From: Asterochloris sp. CNOR1
Lineage: Eukaryota > Chlorophyta > Trebouxiophyceae > Trebouxiales > Trebouxiaceae
NCBI GenBank assembly: GCA_963969365.1
Contig: OZ017751.1
Span: 868,001-932,000 of the forward strand
Direction of reading: 5' to 3'
Length of the DNA: 64,000 bases
This document shows positions 23,701 through 36,800 of the stretch, one piece after another. A program made the position numbers and the translations under genes. Each line of letters begins with the position of its first letter. Positions within the stretch are counted from its first letter, which is position 1. The notes beneath the pieces were generated by a model that saw nothing but the letters and a program-made list of their open reading frames with translations, was not told where the DNA came from and searched no databases.

Positions 23701-26700
23701 GCGACAAACAAATGCCCCGCCTAGCAGGGTCTGCATTCTCAGCAGACCTGCAGAGGAGGTGACCCTGAAGCGCGTGGCCCCTGCAGCCTGGCAGTCCCTG
23801 CCCTCAACAAGTGCCCTCCCAGCAACCCCAGCAACCCCTGCAGCCTGACATGTCCGCCGGCCCTGCACTGCATTGCAACCTACACTCGGCCCCCCCCTGC
23901 CACTCCCACCTGCCCTGCAGTCGCCAGGAACTTCATGGCCTCCTCCTTGTCCAGGCGCCCAGCCACCTTGCCCATGCACACCAGCGCGTTCACGCGCACC
24001 GCTGCGCTGGTGGTGCGCAGGCACAGCGCGTGCATGCGGGGCACCAGCTCCCCCTTGACGGCTGCGTAGTCCGAGGACTCCAGGCACTCAGGGATGCGCT
24101 TCAGGCACTCCTCCTGGCACCGCACGTCCCCTGCAGGATCAGCGTGCATCAGCAGCAGCAGTTCATGATCTTGGCTTGGGTGCAGCCGTGCAGGTTGTGT
24201 CTTGCAGCAGCGCTGAAGCCACTTTGAGGAGGCATGGCAGACTGAAGGCACTCAGCGATGCGCTTGGCCACTTCCATTGGCACCAAACATCCCCTGCAGC
24301 AGCGGTGCACAGGTCGATTGCAGGGAGGACAGCATGGAGCTGCTGCTTCAGGCTCCATGCTGGCACTGCTGGCGCCCTTAAGCAGCGCACGTGTCCAGCC
24401 CTCAAGATACAGCCTGCAGGCTGGGCTGGCCTGGCCTGCAGTGGCATGTAGCGCAGCGCCCAAATTGTTGTCGGTGTGCTGACCTCAGACTTATGTGCAG
24501 AGCAGTCGCTGAGGCTTGGTCACAGCATGTGTTGCATAGGCACCTTGGCAGAGATGATGGTGGGGCAAGAGAGCTGACGGCCCTTACATCTCTAGACTGC
24601 TAGCAGGTACATGCTGGCACCTTCGAGCTGCAGTCCACCTCCATATGTTGCCATAATCAGCAGGCCAAATGACTGGCAATGCAGAGGCACTGGCTTGCCA
24701 ACACAAGCTCTGCAGCTGTCACTGGGACCTGCTGCAGCTTATCTTGCACATTGCACTGCCGCTACTGGCAGCAGCTGCGCTGAACAGCGCTTTGGAGGCA
24801 CCATCATGCAATCGCGCTGCAGCTGTGCCTGTAAACCCACAGCGGCACACCCACCTTCGTCGGCTGCCTTAGCCAGCAGAGGAACGAGCATGCTGGTGAC
24901 AAGGGCGCGCGGCATGACCTTGGACAGTGCAGGCGAGCTGGCTGTAAGCATGCGTAGCGACTCCCCGGTGGCTGATTGGAAGACTGGCAGCAGCGCGGGG
25001 GCAGAGTAATCTACAAAGTCCTGCAGGAGGTGCCCACAATGACTGAGGGAGTCTACGATAGTCATGCAGATGACCGTGAAGATCACACGGGACTGCAGAC
25101 TGCCCCAGATTGTAGATATGTGGTGGCAGCAGCTCTTGAGCAGCAGACTATCGCGGGGGCCATTGCGGACAGCACAATGCCTCAGAAGCAACAAGGAAAG
25201 GCGACATGAGGAGGCTTGCCGCATGAGGAGCAGGCACAAACCCTGGTCAAGGCAGCAAGCCTCTCAAGGCACTGAACCAGGCTCACCTGTGGGCGCTGCT
25301 TGGTGACAATCTGGAGCACCAACGGGAGCACCAGGGGCTGAATTGTGTCTATTCTCACCTCCCTCAGCAAGGGAGGCAGCACCTGCAGCAGGCCATTGAA
25401 CTGGAACATATGTGGCAGTCCCAAGGCTCAGGCCAACATACGGCTATTGAAAAGTGTTGCAGCTGCTCTGCACAGACAGCAGGCTCCTCACAGGCAGACA
25501 TGTTAGGCAGGCAGCTGATAATTGTGCAGAAGCCTGCAGCCGGCCTGCAGGTACCTGGTATCTCAGCACCCGCTCATCAAACTGGGTGCAGAAGCCGGCC
25601 AAGTCCTTGAGGAAAGCCGATTTTTGTACCGCATCCCGCTGCAGCATGTTGTCCATGAAGCGCAGAGCACGCAGCAGCACGTCCTCCTGCATGTGCAGCC
25701 GTAGTGGGATGAGGAGTGACTGTGTGAAGCAAAACTTTCCTTGCAGATACCAGCGCCATTCGTTCGAACTCGGTGGCAAGCAGATATGCTGACAAGCTTC
25801 CAGGACCTGAGGATGTAACTCAGGCTCAGCCTCAATCCACTCTGGGCGTCCTGGCCATTGCAAGAACTGGCAAGTACTGACGTGTACTTGAGAGTCTATC
25901 ACTGGGGCTGCATACCACCCCATGCTCACCATATGCACCAGTCAACAGGCAATGATGCTAGCTGCCCTGCCTTCTCCAGTTCGGCAATGGGCTCAGTGGA
26001 TGTCTGCTGCCTGCTTGGCATCTCCCAAAGATGGCAGCAGTACGATGTGCCAGGCTGCACACCCGAAAGTGCTGCACACTGAGGGCAGGGGCTGCGGAGG
26101 GTCTGTCGCTGGGATGGAGATGTTCTGGTACGCAGGGCGCAGGCGGCATTGCAAGGTAGCTAGCCACAGGGTGTCCTGTACTGGCTTGATGAGCAGCCAG
26201 ATAATCACACCTGTACCCTAACACCAGCTTCAGATGCTCCCCTGGCATGCACACCCTCGAGCCCTGTGCATTGGCAGAGACCGGCAGCCCACCTGGAAGT
26301 ACTGCGCACTGACGACGGCAGCAGCAGAGGGTCTGGCGCTGGGTGTGGGGGCCATCATCTGCTGCAGCAGCTGCTGTAGCTGCGGGGAGGTGCCAGGGAA
26401 GTTGAACTGATTGAGCAGGGCTACCCTGTTCTGGTAGTCATACAGGGACTGGCCCACGTCCAGCAGCTGCTTGCCTGTCACAAGCTCATACAGAAGGCAG
26501 CCTGCGCAGGGACAGCTGGTGCATGGCACAGATCAACAGTCGTGGAGATGCCCTAAGACGTAACAGGCAGCACGCAGCAGCAGGTGGGGTGAACAGGTGA
26601 CATCTAACCTAGTAAGGGTGGCAAAGAGGGTGTCCAGGGTGTGCCAAAGGCAGAGCCATGATGTGCTCTAAGCAGGAGCATGCTGTGTGGCGGCCACCTG

Positions 26701-29029
26701 CAGGACAGGATCTTGCAGACTGGATCTGAAAAGCAGGCCTCACCTAGGGAAAAGACATCTGCACTGGACGTCAAGGTGATGTCTGCTCGCTGCATCCCGT
26801 TTCCAGCCAGCTCCGGAGCTGTGTAGCTCAGAGGTGGCTGCAGCAGTGGCAGATGCTGACTTGTGCTGTTGTACATGACCCCCTAGCCTCCCTCTCAGCA
26901 CCGCAATGACTTGACAAGAGCAGTGGCAGCTCCTGTGCATGGCAGGATCATCAGGAGCTGCACCAAGAGGTACATCCACACACAGTGAGATGGGCTGGGG
27001 CCCAGTCTTCTGCCGGCCTACAGTTGTTGGCTGGTCCGCAAGCACATGTAGCAAATGCACAGGAGCAGTCCCATGTATCTGTGCCGCACCTTGCCTGCAA
27101 GGCCGACCTGAGACATGGAGCCAGAGGCATAGTCAAAGGCCACAGAGGCAGCACCGCTGCCAAAGTGTGCCATCATGGCAAAGCCCAGCCCTGACAGCTT
27201 CCAGCTCCCGCTCTCTGTCAACACCACAGTCTCTGGGCACACATTGCGGTGCACCAGATTGGCATCAGCGTGCAGGAACTGCAGGCCCTCTGCAATCTGC
27301 AGGCACACACTCCAAGCGGGTCACTGAGGCATAGTATGGTTGCTTTGCAATCCCAGAGGCTGCCCAGCTGACAGGCAGCAGTGTGACACCTGTGAAGGTT
27401 GTTGGTGCGACACAGATGCTTCATGACAGCAGGTGGGCATGCCATCAAGTGCACTAAGGCAACAAATGGCTGGCCTGCCGGCGGGCAAGTGGGGCCACTA
27501 GGGCTCTGCAATGAGGTGAGACCAAAATCGGAGCGCAAGGCCAGCGCTGTGGAACTGTGATGGAGCTGTGCATGCTGCCTGTGTGAGGCGCGACAGTGCT
27601 GCACCTGGGTGATGCCGTGTTTGACCTCCAGCTCGCTGAGGCGCACGCTCTGGATGCTGGGAATGCCGTCAAAGCCGCTCAGCACATTGGCCACAGAAGC
27701 AAAGACTGGCTCTGTCACCATCACCAGCTGGCTGCATGACAGGAGGGGGGAAGTGATGGCATGCACAGAGACATGGATGGGGATCATGCTGGGACAGCGG
27801 CATGGAAGGTCTATGGACAGGCACAAAGACAACCCAGGGATGCCTGTGACTGAGGGGCTGCACTTCAGGTATCACCAGCCACCGTCCCCCAATGGACATG
27901 CAGAGCACTGCTGGCCTTGCCTGCGCGTCTCCTCAAACGGTTCCAGCAGCCGCAGAATCTGTGGATGTCGCAGCTTTGACAGCCTGAGGCCGTCCTCCCG
28001 ACACATGCTCAACAGCTGCAGCAATGCAGGGCAGGAGGTGTGAAAAACGGCCCAGTGAGCAGCCCGTGGACAGATAGACATGCACACAGCGACCTACTGT
28101 TACCTGCGGGCTGCGTACCCCGGCAGACCTGGCAAAAGCCAGGCGGCAATGTGATTCCTGTAGTTCTGTGCCGATTTTGGTCCACCGGGCAGATCTGGCA
28201 TGAGCCAGGCAGCAGGGTGATTCCTGTAGTTCTGTGCCTTTTGTGGTCAGCAGCTGAGCTTCCAAATACGCTGTGGCTGCAAATAACAAGCGTGTTTGCA
28301 GCCACCAGCCCTCTGGCTACCTGCTCAGCTTCCTTGGCTGTGGTCCTGCCTCCCTCCAAGGCACGCTTGTCCAGCACCCAGACGCTGACCACTGGATTGG
28401 GGGCACCTGCAGGACAGCTGAGACCACACTCAGCACATGCAGCTGATTGCTGGAAGACGTGCTGGATGCTGGGCTGCCCCTTACACGGCAGCCTGAGCTG
28501 TCACTTGGGTCTGCTTGCCAGAGCATGAGCAGCTGTGCAAATGCATCAATTGAGAGCAGCCCTATGCAAGGAAACTATGGCAGCAGAAGCAGAAACCTCT
28601 GGCTGTGCATCAAGGCCAGGCAGGACACAGTGGCAGTGGTCTGGCGGTGCAGAGGTTGGCAAGATTGAGGGACTGCTTGCCTTCCTTCTTGTTGCGGCCG
28701 CTGTAGATGCGCCACAGCAGCCCTGGCCCAGCTGAGGCCACCTGATTGCCCAGAGTGTAGTTCGCCAGGCATTTTGCTCCAACCAGCACCTGCAACGTGC
28801 TCAATGCAGCCTTTAGTTCCAAAGTTGTTGGGACTCTGGAGACTGCAACGTTGGTCAATCATAGTGAGCAAGCATGCAGTGATGGTCTTATTCTCGGCCA
28901 TGTCACCTGAGCTGACAACTCCCTGGCACTTGCAGCGGCCTGTTGTGATAGATTAGCAGCCTGCTGGCCAAATTTGGACGCCTGCTGAACTCCCTGAGAC
29001 CAGGCAGATCTGATGTTTTTCAGATTCAT
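20699..29029 (-). CDS. SCYL2: SCYL2-like pseudokinase with HEAT repeats, clathrin traffic
   Basis: Relative of plant and animal SCYL2, which acts in clathrin-coated vesicle traffic. Exons: 28907-29029, 28681-28789, 28321-28406, 27921-28015, 27605-27731, 27108-27296, 26744-26882, 26293-26501, 25555-25686, 25287-25382, 24855-25020, 23910-24130, 23106-23275, 22848-22909, 22467-22624, then C-terminal exons to the stop at 20699. Phases agree. The start exon is Gln/Ala-rich; next come [26 protein letters not shown] and [10 protein letters not shown]. It is a pseudokinase: HRN replaces HRD, and GLGFA stands where DFG should be. HEAT-like repeats run from VLPPLLREV to the [10 protein letters not shown] helix. 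The tail has two NPF and three DPF motifs, the usual ligands of EH domains and AP2 appendages. Introns 2 and 4 start with GC. Exon edges are copied in introns near 22069 and 24241. Confidence 0.95.
21901..22133 (-). repeat. Duplicated SCYL2 exon edge, both copies in frame
   Basis: Two segments, about 21901-21964 and 22069-22133, each begin on the minus strand after a CAG acceptor and read [17 protein letters not shown] and [17 protein letters not shown]. The lower one leads on into the exon with GDPFAW. Both are open and in the same phase. Confidence 0.8.
24075..24300 (-). repeat. Copy of SCYL2 exon 12 start in the preceding intron
   Basis: 24241-24300 resembles 24075-24137, the acceptor and first codons of exon 12. 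Both end on the plus strand with TCCCCTGCAG and carry GGCACTCAGNGATGCGCTT. The true exon reads [16 protein letters not shown]; the copy has lost that frame. Confidence 0.85.
28120..28248. repeat. Tandem repeat, about 65-bp unit, two copies
   Basis: Inside SCYL2 intron 3. Both copies contain GATTCCTGTAGTTCTGTGCC and GAGCCAGGC-like blocks. They do not resemble an adjacent exon. Confidence 0.85.
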
Positions 29030-29265
29030 GGTGCTTCAATGAAGCGGCACCCAAGACAGGCTTTTTCGCCAGGCACTATCATGCCAGCGCAATGGGGTGA
29101 TTGCCAACTGCATGTAATGTAGTCAACCACCGTAGTGTGGTCAAAGGCTGAGATCCCCAGTGGCTTCTCAGGCAGCTTCCATGGCACGCCTGCAACTGAA
29201 AAATGAAGGGGATGTCTAGTCCCGAAAGGAGCTGGCTGTCTGCAGACCCCATAACGCTTTGCAGC
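29030..29265. promoter_or_regulatory. Divergent promoter region, SCYL2 and secreted binding protein
   Basis: The 236 bp between two start codons on opposite strands must hold both 5' leaders and promoters. I see no clear TATA box or known motif. Confidence 0.5.
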
Positions 29266-32200
29266 ATGAAATGCGTATACATCGTTGCGCTGCTGATGGC
29301 CTTGGCAGGGCACATTGCGCAGTCCTCCGAAGTCCCTGCCTCAGCAGCTGCCCACCCGCGCCTCAGGAGTGCATCTACTCAACCTCAACTCTCAACGCCT
29401 TCCCACCTGAGGCATGGGTTGCATTTCCATTGCCTCAGTTCAATTTGATGACGCAGGCGCCATTCCAGTTCCATCCTGCAGGATCAAGTCACAGACGGAA
29501 GCGGCTATGCCGCAGCTGCTGGGCAGCCAGTGAGACTGCAGCTGCAGAGTGGGCTGCGTTCATCATGTTTACTGCCATTGCATCCTTGCGGCATGACAAT
29601 CTCAACATGCTGCTGTCTGCCACATACAGATGCTTGCTGTAGCCATGTCAGCAGGGTCACGGGCTGCCGCAACAACATGCATTGCTGCATCGGGCAGCGA
29701 ACACAGGCCTTGATGCATGACCTCCTGCTGATTGCGGTGTGGTGCCACCTCTCATGGCTGGCACATGCAGATTCAGATCATTCCTGGCTACCCTGGTGTG
29801 ACAGTGATCTACTACCCACAGTACAAGGTGCGGCCTGCAGTACTACACGGTTTGGCCAGAGTCATGCCAGTTGGCATGTGCTGAGCAGCAATGCTATGGC
29901 TGCAGCTTGCACTAGTAGTATGTCACCCAGGCTACATGTGTTGCTAGGCCCCACAACCCTACAGTGTGACACATTCGACAGTCTGCCATGCTGGCACCTG
30001 CAGGTAGTCACAACCAACATCAATTATGCTGGCACCCCAGTCACCGAGGTCTATGTGCTGAACCAGTGCAGCACTGCACAGCCGGTCAGCAGCCAGGGCC
30101 CCCCTGGTGCCAAGCAGTTCCAGATCCCTCTGACTGCTGTGGACGTCGTTATCCCCTTTGTCCAAGCTTACCTGGTGCGAGTGCAGCGGTGTTGCCGCAC
30201 ACCTGTGCAATCCTTAAGGGCGTCAGCCAGACAGCCACTGGACTCTTGGGCTTGACCTTACGTTGCTATGTGGGGAAGTGGTAACAGGTTTTTGCTTGCA
30301 ATTTGCAGTACCCGGCAACATTCTTCCAGGTGAAGGGCTTTCGTGTGCGGCCACTCATATCTGTGGAATTTCCTGGGCCACGCCCTTGCACATGCCCGTC
30401 CCCCATCACACCGAATGAACTGTTGCGCTCAGCATGAACCAAGTGATGTTCCCGTCTGCAGGATGCCCTCGGGGTCACACTGCGGGTGGTCAACACCACA
30501 ACAAACACCTCAGGCGACATATCGCCCTGTGCCCTGCTCAAGCAAAGTTGCGGGCAGGTAAGATGCTGGTGCTACTTGACCTGCACAGCTGCCAAGACCT
30601 CTCGGCGCCATCGGCATGCTTGCCAGAGCTCTCAGAGTTGCAGCAGCCAGCAACCTGGTAGGTCTCCTGGTGTCTCAAAGGCTGTCAGAGCTACACTGGT
30701 CAGCGACTCTGGCATGGCACAGGGGCCACAGGGAGAGGTGCAGCTGCATCGGTGACCCTGCCTCGCCTCCAGTCGTGAGCCCCTTGCGCAGGCATGGCGC
30801 AGTGGTGCTGCACATGAGCCTGCTGTGGCCCTCCCATGCCAGGCTTCACCGGTACCCATCCCTGCAGGTGACCACATACACCCCACTGTCTGATGATGGC
30901 ATCAGCACCCCCATCCCCACCAGCATCGATGCCATGTTTACAAACTCCAACTCATCCGAGCAGACCGTGGCCTTTACCGTTGTGTCGATACCAGAATCCG
31001 CCACACTAGGTAGGCACGCATCAACTCACTTGCAGAAGCTAGCAGCTGCACGTGGACAGGCTGCAGCTTGGGCTGGTGGCATTTGGCTTACATGCACTAG
31101 CTGTCCATATGCTCGAGCTTCCAGACAGTTGGGGCTCCAGCACAATCTCGAGACATTGAAAGGGCCTGGTGCATGGCAGCGGAGTGACCGACTGCTGCTC
31201 CTGACCCGTGTGCCTCCTATGCTGCTGAAGGCCCACTGGACGGTCCTGCTGTCCTCAAATACTTTGGAGTCTTCTTCAATCTTGACAAGCAGGCTGAGGC
31301 ACTTTCCAACAACCTGACACAGACCTATGGTGCTGCGGCAGCCTCCTTCAGCAAGGGGCCTGCGGCTGGCAGGCCTGTCCTCGCCTGGATCCAGGACCTG
31401 GGCTTCGCCAGGGCCATGCAATCTTTTGGTGGCTATGGAGTGAGCTGCTCTGGCCACAGCGGCTCGATGTGCAGTCAGGCTCCAATGCAGCTGACTTGCG
31501 AGAGCACTGTTCTCTGGTAACTTTCATTTTGGTCCACCACTGTCTGCTGATACTGCTGTGCCATGGGTTGGTGCATTGATGTTCACTGATGGCACTGCAC
31601 CAACCACTTTCAGCATAGCTGATCTCTCTGGCCGGGGCTGCACCAGCAGGGCTGCCCCAAGCTCAGCACCAGCTGATGATGGCCAGAGCACTCCCTGACT
31701 CCTCCATGCACTTCATGAAAGCAGGTGCCACCCCAGCAGCAATTGTACGTCCACTCACCTGGCGTTGGTGCTGCAGATCTCTTTTGTCCCCTACCGAGCC
31801 ACATTGACCCGGGATGCTGGCGCAGTGTCCCCCAATGAGGCCGCCATTGCTGCCACTGCTAATGTCTCGCAGCCCCAGCCGCACCAGTACTACTTTGCGC
31901 ATGGGCAGGGCTTCAATTTCTCGAGCATGGCTGCAGCTGCCTCCTCCTTCAAGGAAGTGCTCAAGGGGGTGAGCAGCAGAAGCCTGGGGTCGGCCGTTTT
32001 GTGCGCTGCCTGCATCAGCAGCAGGAGCCTTTCATTCATCCAGGCACCGCTGTGCAGCCCAGGAACACGCCTGCTGCTTGGGGCAGGGCAGCGATGAATG
32101 TTGCGGGCATGCGGAAGGGCGCTGCTCTGTTGCTGAGGTTGCCTCCTGACCTGGCATTGATCACTGGGTATGCAGATGCCAAATTGTTTGGGAACAGGTT

Positions 32201-33515
32201 TGTGCATTTCTCTGCCAATTGTGGTCCTGGCCTTCATTGGCAAGGTGCACCATCACACAAGCCTGCTCCTGCAATTGGCAATGCAGGTGGACATAGTCAT
32301 TGATGAGACGGCTACAGTGGGCACATCCAGCTACACATTCTCCACCTTCCTCTCGAACTTCAACATCAGCACGGCCGACACTGCAGAGTACCCCTTCCTG
32401 GCCAAGCAGCAGGTTTACGGGTACCTTTGCCACCTCAGCGCCACTGCAGAGACCTCTTTGCCATACCTTTATGGCTGGCAGCTGCAGCTACGCTGATATG
32501 TGCCTGCTGGCAGTGACTTCTCATGGGCAGCTGAGTCTGCTCTTCTCATGTGTGTACAACCAGCCTGGGCATCAACACACCTGCTGCTTTCACAATCCTC
32601 ATCAGCCAGCATGTGCATTTAAGGGGTCAGCCACCTCTGGGCTTGCTGCACCTTCGCGCTTAACCAGAGTCCGTTTGAGCGAGCTGGGCTCTTCTCAGCA
32701 CTGTGCTATGCTGTGCAGAATAAGTTTTGGTAACAATGACATTGGCGATGTTGATGCTGGCTATGCAAGCATACATCCTGATGAGATACTTCAGGAGATT
32801 GTCAGCGCTGTGCAGCCAGCTGCCCTGCCGGTAAGCTTTAGTTGAGTATTGTTTTCACTTCAGCTTGGAGTGGAGTGCGACTTGTACTGCTTTCTCCTGC
32901 CTGTGCTGAATCAAGCTCACTCCCAGGATCATCATTATGAGGATGCCTATCGCAAGCATCGCTGCAAGGTGAAGCAGCGATGCCAAACCACAAAACCCTC
33001 CCTTGCCTATCCCATGCATGGGTTTCGCAACACCTGCAGAGTCTCTGAGCGTGGGCAACAAGCTCAAGCAGAGGCACAGGTTCCACCAAGACCACATTGC
33101 AGCTGCTGTGTGCTTCCATGCCTTGCAGGGCTTCAAGAGGCGTTTCCTGCGAAATATCGCCGCCAATGAGTCTTACAGCCCCTTGACCGCAGCAGACTGC
33201 CCAGTGTCAGGCTGCCCACCATCCCCTCTGGCCAACAGCCACCTGGCCCCCCTGTGTGCCTATGTCCAGGCCTGCCAGGGCGGCACGCAGGCCCTGGTCA
33301 GCTCTGAGGTGAGCTGCGCGTTGCTGAAGATGGCCCTCCAACATTCCTGCCTGTCGATCACACTGCATACTAGAGATTGTGGGTTGCCACCTGTGACTCG
33401 CTGGCATGCTCAACTGGACGCATCTGATGCACGATCATGCTGCCTGCAGGGCGGGTGCCAGTATGGGCCCTGCTCCTCTGGCTCATCCAGCCCAGGCACC
33501 AGCTCTTCAGGCTGA
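29266..33515 (+). CDS. Secreted periplasmic-binding-like protein (TroA/BtuF fold type)
   Basis: Algal relative of substrate-binding proteins for iron complexes or cobalamin. The ATG at 29266 opens a signal peptide (CVYIVALLMALAGHIAQ). Later exons: 29771-29827, 30004-30174, 30309-30329, 30462-30557, 30868-31009, 31231-31439, 31777-31968, 32287-32420, 32725-32830, 33129-33308, 33450-33515; all phases agree. Family marks are TEVYVLNQCST, the FQIPLTAVDVV segment, GVTLRVVNTT, VSIPESATL, VLKYFGVFFNLDKQAEAL, VLAWIQDLG and VDIVIDETAT, the alternation seen in two-lobe binding proteins of this kind. The third of these exons is only 21 nt. The join between the signal exon and 29771 is unresolved; a segment ECIYSTSTLNAFPPE near 29367 may belong. 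Ser/Gly-rich C-terminus, no membrane anchor. The ligand is unknown; family assignment rests on remembered sequence pattern. Confidence 0.7.
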
Positions 33516-33836
33516 TTTTAGCAAATGCCTGTCTGCCAAGCTTCCAAAATATCACTGGAGCTCCATTTGCTAGGTTGGTTGCAACTGCATGCATCCTCAA
33601 GCCCATGACACCTGAAGTTGGCACAATACAAAAATCATGGCAATGCACTGTTTGTCTTCATTTCAGCATCTGGATTGCGCATCAAAGCAGCAGAAGTCTC
33701 ATCTGTTCAGTACTTTCTGAGAACACTACAATCAGGGCTCACTGCTATTCTATTGTGAAGTCCTTTCACCCTTTCAAGTTCAGTATCACTGCTTTTGGGT
33801 CAATGCTGTATGGCTCCATTGCCTTCTCTGAACTTG
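33516..33836. other. Convergent intergenic spacer
   Basis: The 321 bp lie between two stop codons on opposite strands and hold both 3' ends. No gene or repeat seen. Confidence 0.6.
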
Positions 33837-36800
33837 TCAGTCCAGTCCGCTGCGCTCCAGGGCTTCCAGTGCATGGCTAGCAGATAGGCAAGTGCTCCGA
33901 AGAATGATAGTCTGAAGAATGTTGCAGACTTCTGGCGCTTCCTCACACAACCTTTCAAAGTCGCACCTGCAGGCAGCAGTGCATGGTTGTAAGAGTCCTG
34001 GGACACTTTTGCCAGACAGGCGCTATGCATCGTTGAGCAGGGCAGGGCTTCCTTTGCTCCACATTCATCGTCAGAGATAAAGACATGGCTGCTGAACAGG
34101 CAGCTTTTCACATGCAGTGCGCCGCCATGAAGACCATGTTCAATCTGGTCTGAACACCTCACATAAATCTTCATAACACAATGACCTGTGCAAGCATAGG
34201 AGCTGTGTTTCTCTGAGGCCTTCTCTCAAGGTCTCAGCACACACACTCTCGACGAGGCCATCTCGCAGGTCATCACTTGGACAGCTACAGCAGCACAGCC
34301 CCGTGTCTGCCGCGTGCCCTGCAAGCCTGCTGCATCAAGCAGGGCTACAGGCGCCGCTGCGTAGACCTGCTCAACGGCAGGTGACAATGCACAGGATGCC
34401 ATAAGAATCACCACCTTTGCAGGCACAGCAGCACTGTCTCCTCTTCGCTCGACGTCATGAAGCTGCGCTGCCTCTGCAGGAAGAAGTCCAGCTCTCCCAC
34501 AATGCCCCCAGCACCATAGTCAAACAGCCGCCTCTGGCTCACCCCCAGCACCTGCAAGCAACATTTGCGCAAGTGAGCAGCGCCAGGGACTCTCGACTCT
34601 GGATCAGGTGCTCATGCAGTGCAAGGTACCCAGAGGCAGACAGCCAGCCTCTGTGTAGCAACGTCACCTGGGGGCTCCCATTGAGCATGTGACCAAGCAT
34701 ATTGTACGCAGGCACACCAAGCACTCCCTGACAGGGGGCCCAGCCTGCACACCACAGCAGTGGCAACAGCCAGGCAGCAAAGTCTGCCGATCTGTGCTGG
34801 ACAAGACCTGTGCAGTCTGCTGTCACCTGCTTGGAGACTTGCTGCAGGTGCTGGCGAGTGCTGAGTGCCAGAAAGTCCATATCACATGTGATGACCCCTG
34901 ACTGCACCACGTACAGCGCATCTGCTTCGTCACCCTGCACAGCACATCCAAGACATGGCTCCCCTTGGCAGTGCGGGCAGCAGCTGTCGCCGCAACTGCT
35001 GACACATCAGCAGCATTCTAGCTGTGCGGGGCCCTCAACAACCCTGCATGGCAGTCTGAGCCACCCACAGGGCTCCCCTGCCTGTGGCAGGGAAGCGAGC
35101 AGCGACCTTTCCTCTTGCAGACAGCTGCAGGCACAGGTCGCATCACCACATGCCAGGCCCTTTACAGCGCTGCAGGCAGTGATCTGTCAAACCCAAGTGT
35201 GTGAGGGCAAGATGGTGCAGGTCACCTGGCTGAACAGGAGGTCGCCCTTCTGCAGCACCAACTCTGTCATGTACTGTTGCAGCTCGTCGGCAGCCTGCAT
35301 AACAGAGCTGAGCTCAGGAGGCAGCGGCCAGACACAGGCACGGCTGTCGCCGGCAGCAGCCAGACATTGGGACGGCTGCACGCAGCTGTGCACACAGCCC
35401 CTGTACAAGTCAAATTGGTGAAGCCCGCCATGCTTGCTGCTCATGGTGCCTTGCAATGCGATCTGCTCAGGTAGCCCCACAAGGGCCCCGCAGGCCACAC
35501 CAGGGTGCAGTCAAGCTTCTTGAGCAGCCAGCCGCACAAGCAGCCACAGGCCCTGGCTAGGCAGGTGAAAGCGCAATCTGCAAACACAGGAGCTGCCACA
35601 GTAAGCAGGTCCTGGTCTGGGAAGTCAGGCAGCTTTGCAACCTGCGGCACCAACCCGGCCCAGCAGAGCCTGTGATCAGGCAATGGGCAGCATCACACCC
35701 CCAGGGTCCTGCACATCTGCCTCTGCCTGCCTACGGGCATCCTTAGCCACCATCAGGTGCCCCAGTTCGTATGACACAGCAGCATCTACACACCACAGCC
35801 CCACCTTGGCATAGTCGATCTTGTGGGGCAGGATCATCTTGGGCAGCTCCAGGTGGGCCCGCAGGACCTCGGCCAGGTCCATGTGCTGCTGCCGCGCCTT
35901 GCACAGCCCATACCTGATGGCCACCTGCAGGCAGCACCAATGTTGCAGTCAGGGCACCTCAGAACACGGGCCAGTCATGCGCAAACCCAAAGGCTACCTG
36001 CAGGCATGTAGGAAGGTGGAAACAAAGTGTCCACCAAACTGCAGAGAACAAACCAAGGCACTGCGCCTAAGTAAGGTATTCTAGTGCCTTCCTGCTCAAG
36101 CTGAAGAGGTTGGCAAGGCAAGCAAACAGGATGGCAGTGTCCTCTGCAAAATTCGTTGTGCAACAGGGCTTGCTTTGCAACAGCATGTAGCATGAAGTCA
36201 CATTGCTGCACCTGCATCAGTTCAGCTTCAATTCTGCCCAAGGAGGGTGCCTCCAACCTTGACAAGCCATGCAATCTCCCAGCAACTGCATGCCCTTGTG
36301 CAGGCTGAACCTGAACGCTTCTCTCGCTTCAATTGCAGCACTACCAGGCGGCCCAGTAAGCTCAGCAGCAGGGTTTGCGCCCATAGCATGCCACATTGAC
36401 TGACCTCTAGGAACTGCTCCTCACAGAACTGCAGCCCTGCTTCCATGTGCTCAAAGCTGCGACAGCGTGCAGGATTGTTCTTCCCTGGGCCATCGATGAC
36501 ACCATGAGCCAGCAGCAGCGTCTCAACATCTGGCCTGCAGTGCCATGGACTCCACAGGGCTCAGTGCAGGGCGCATGCACCTGTCTGCATCGACGCAGTG
36601 GGGAGTCATGCCTCTGATGCCTCAAATGAATTCATGATGAACTGTGAAGCAGGCTGTAAAGGCTCAGCTCGTCCTTGCAAGGACAGCTGCTGTGTTGAGC
36701 TTGGACATCAAGGCTGGGCCGAGACCCTGAGCCACTTCACCGATGCTGACCTGGCGGCGGGCATGTGGGTCAAAATCAGCTCCACGCCAGTACGTTTCAG

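Noticed and set aside
34226-34426. Candidate last exon of the SulP gene
   Set aside because: Not like a CNB domain; the exon at 33837-33966 completes the CNB helix in the right phase.
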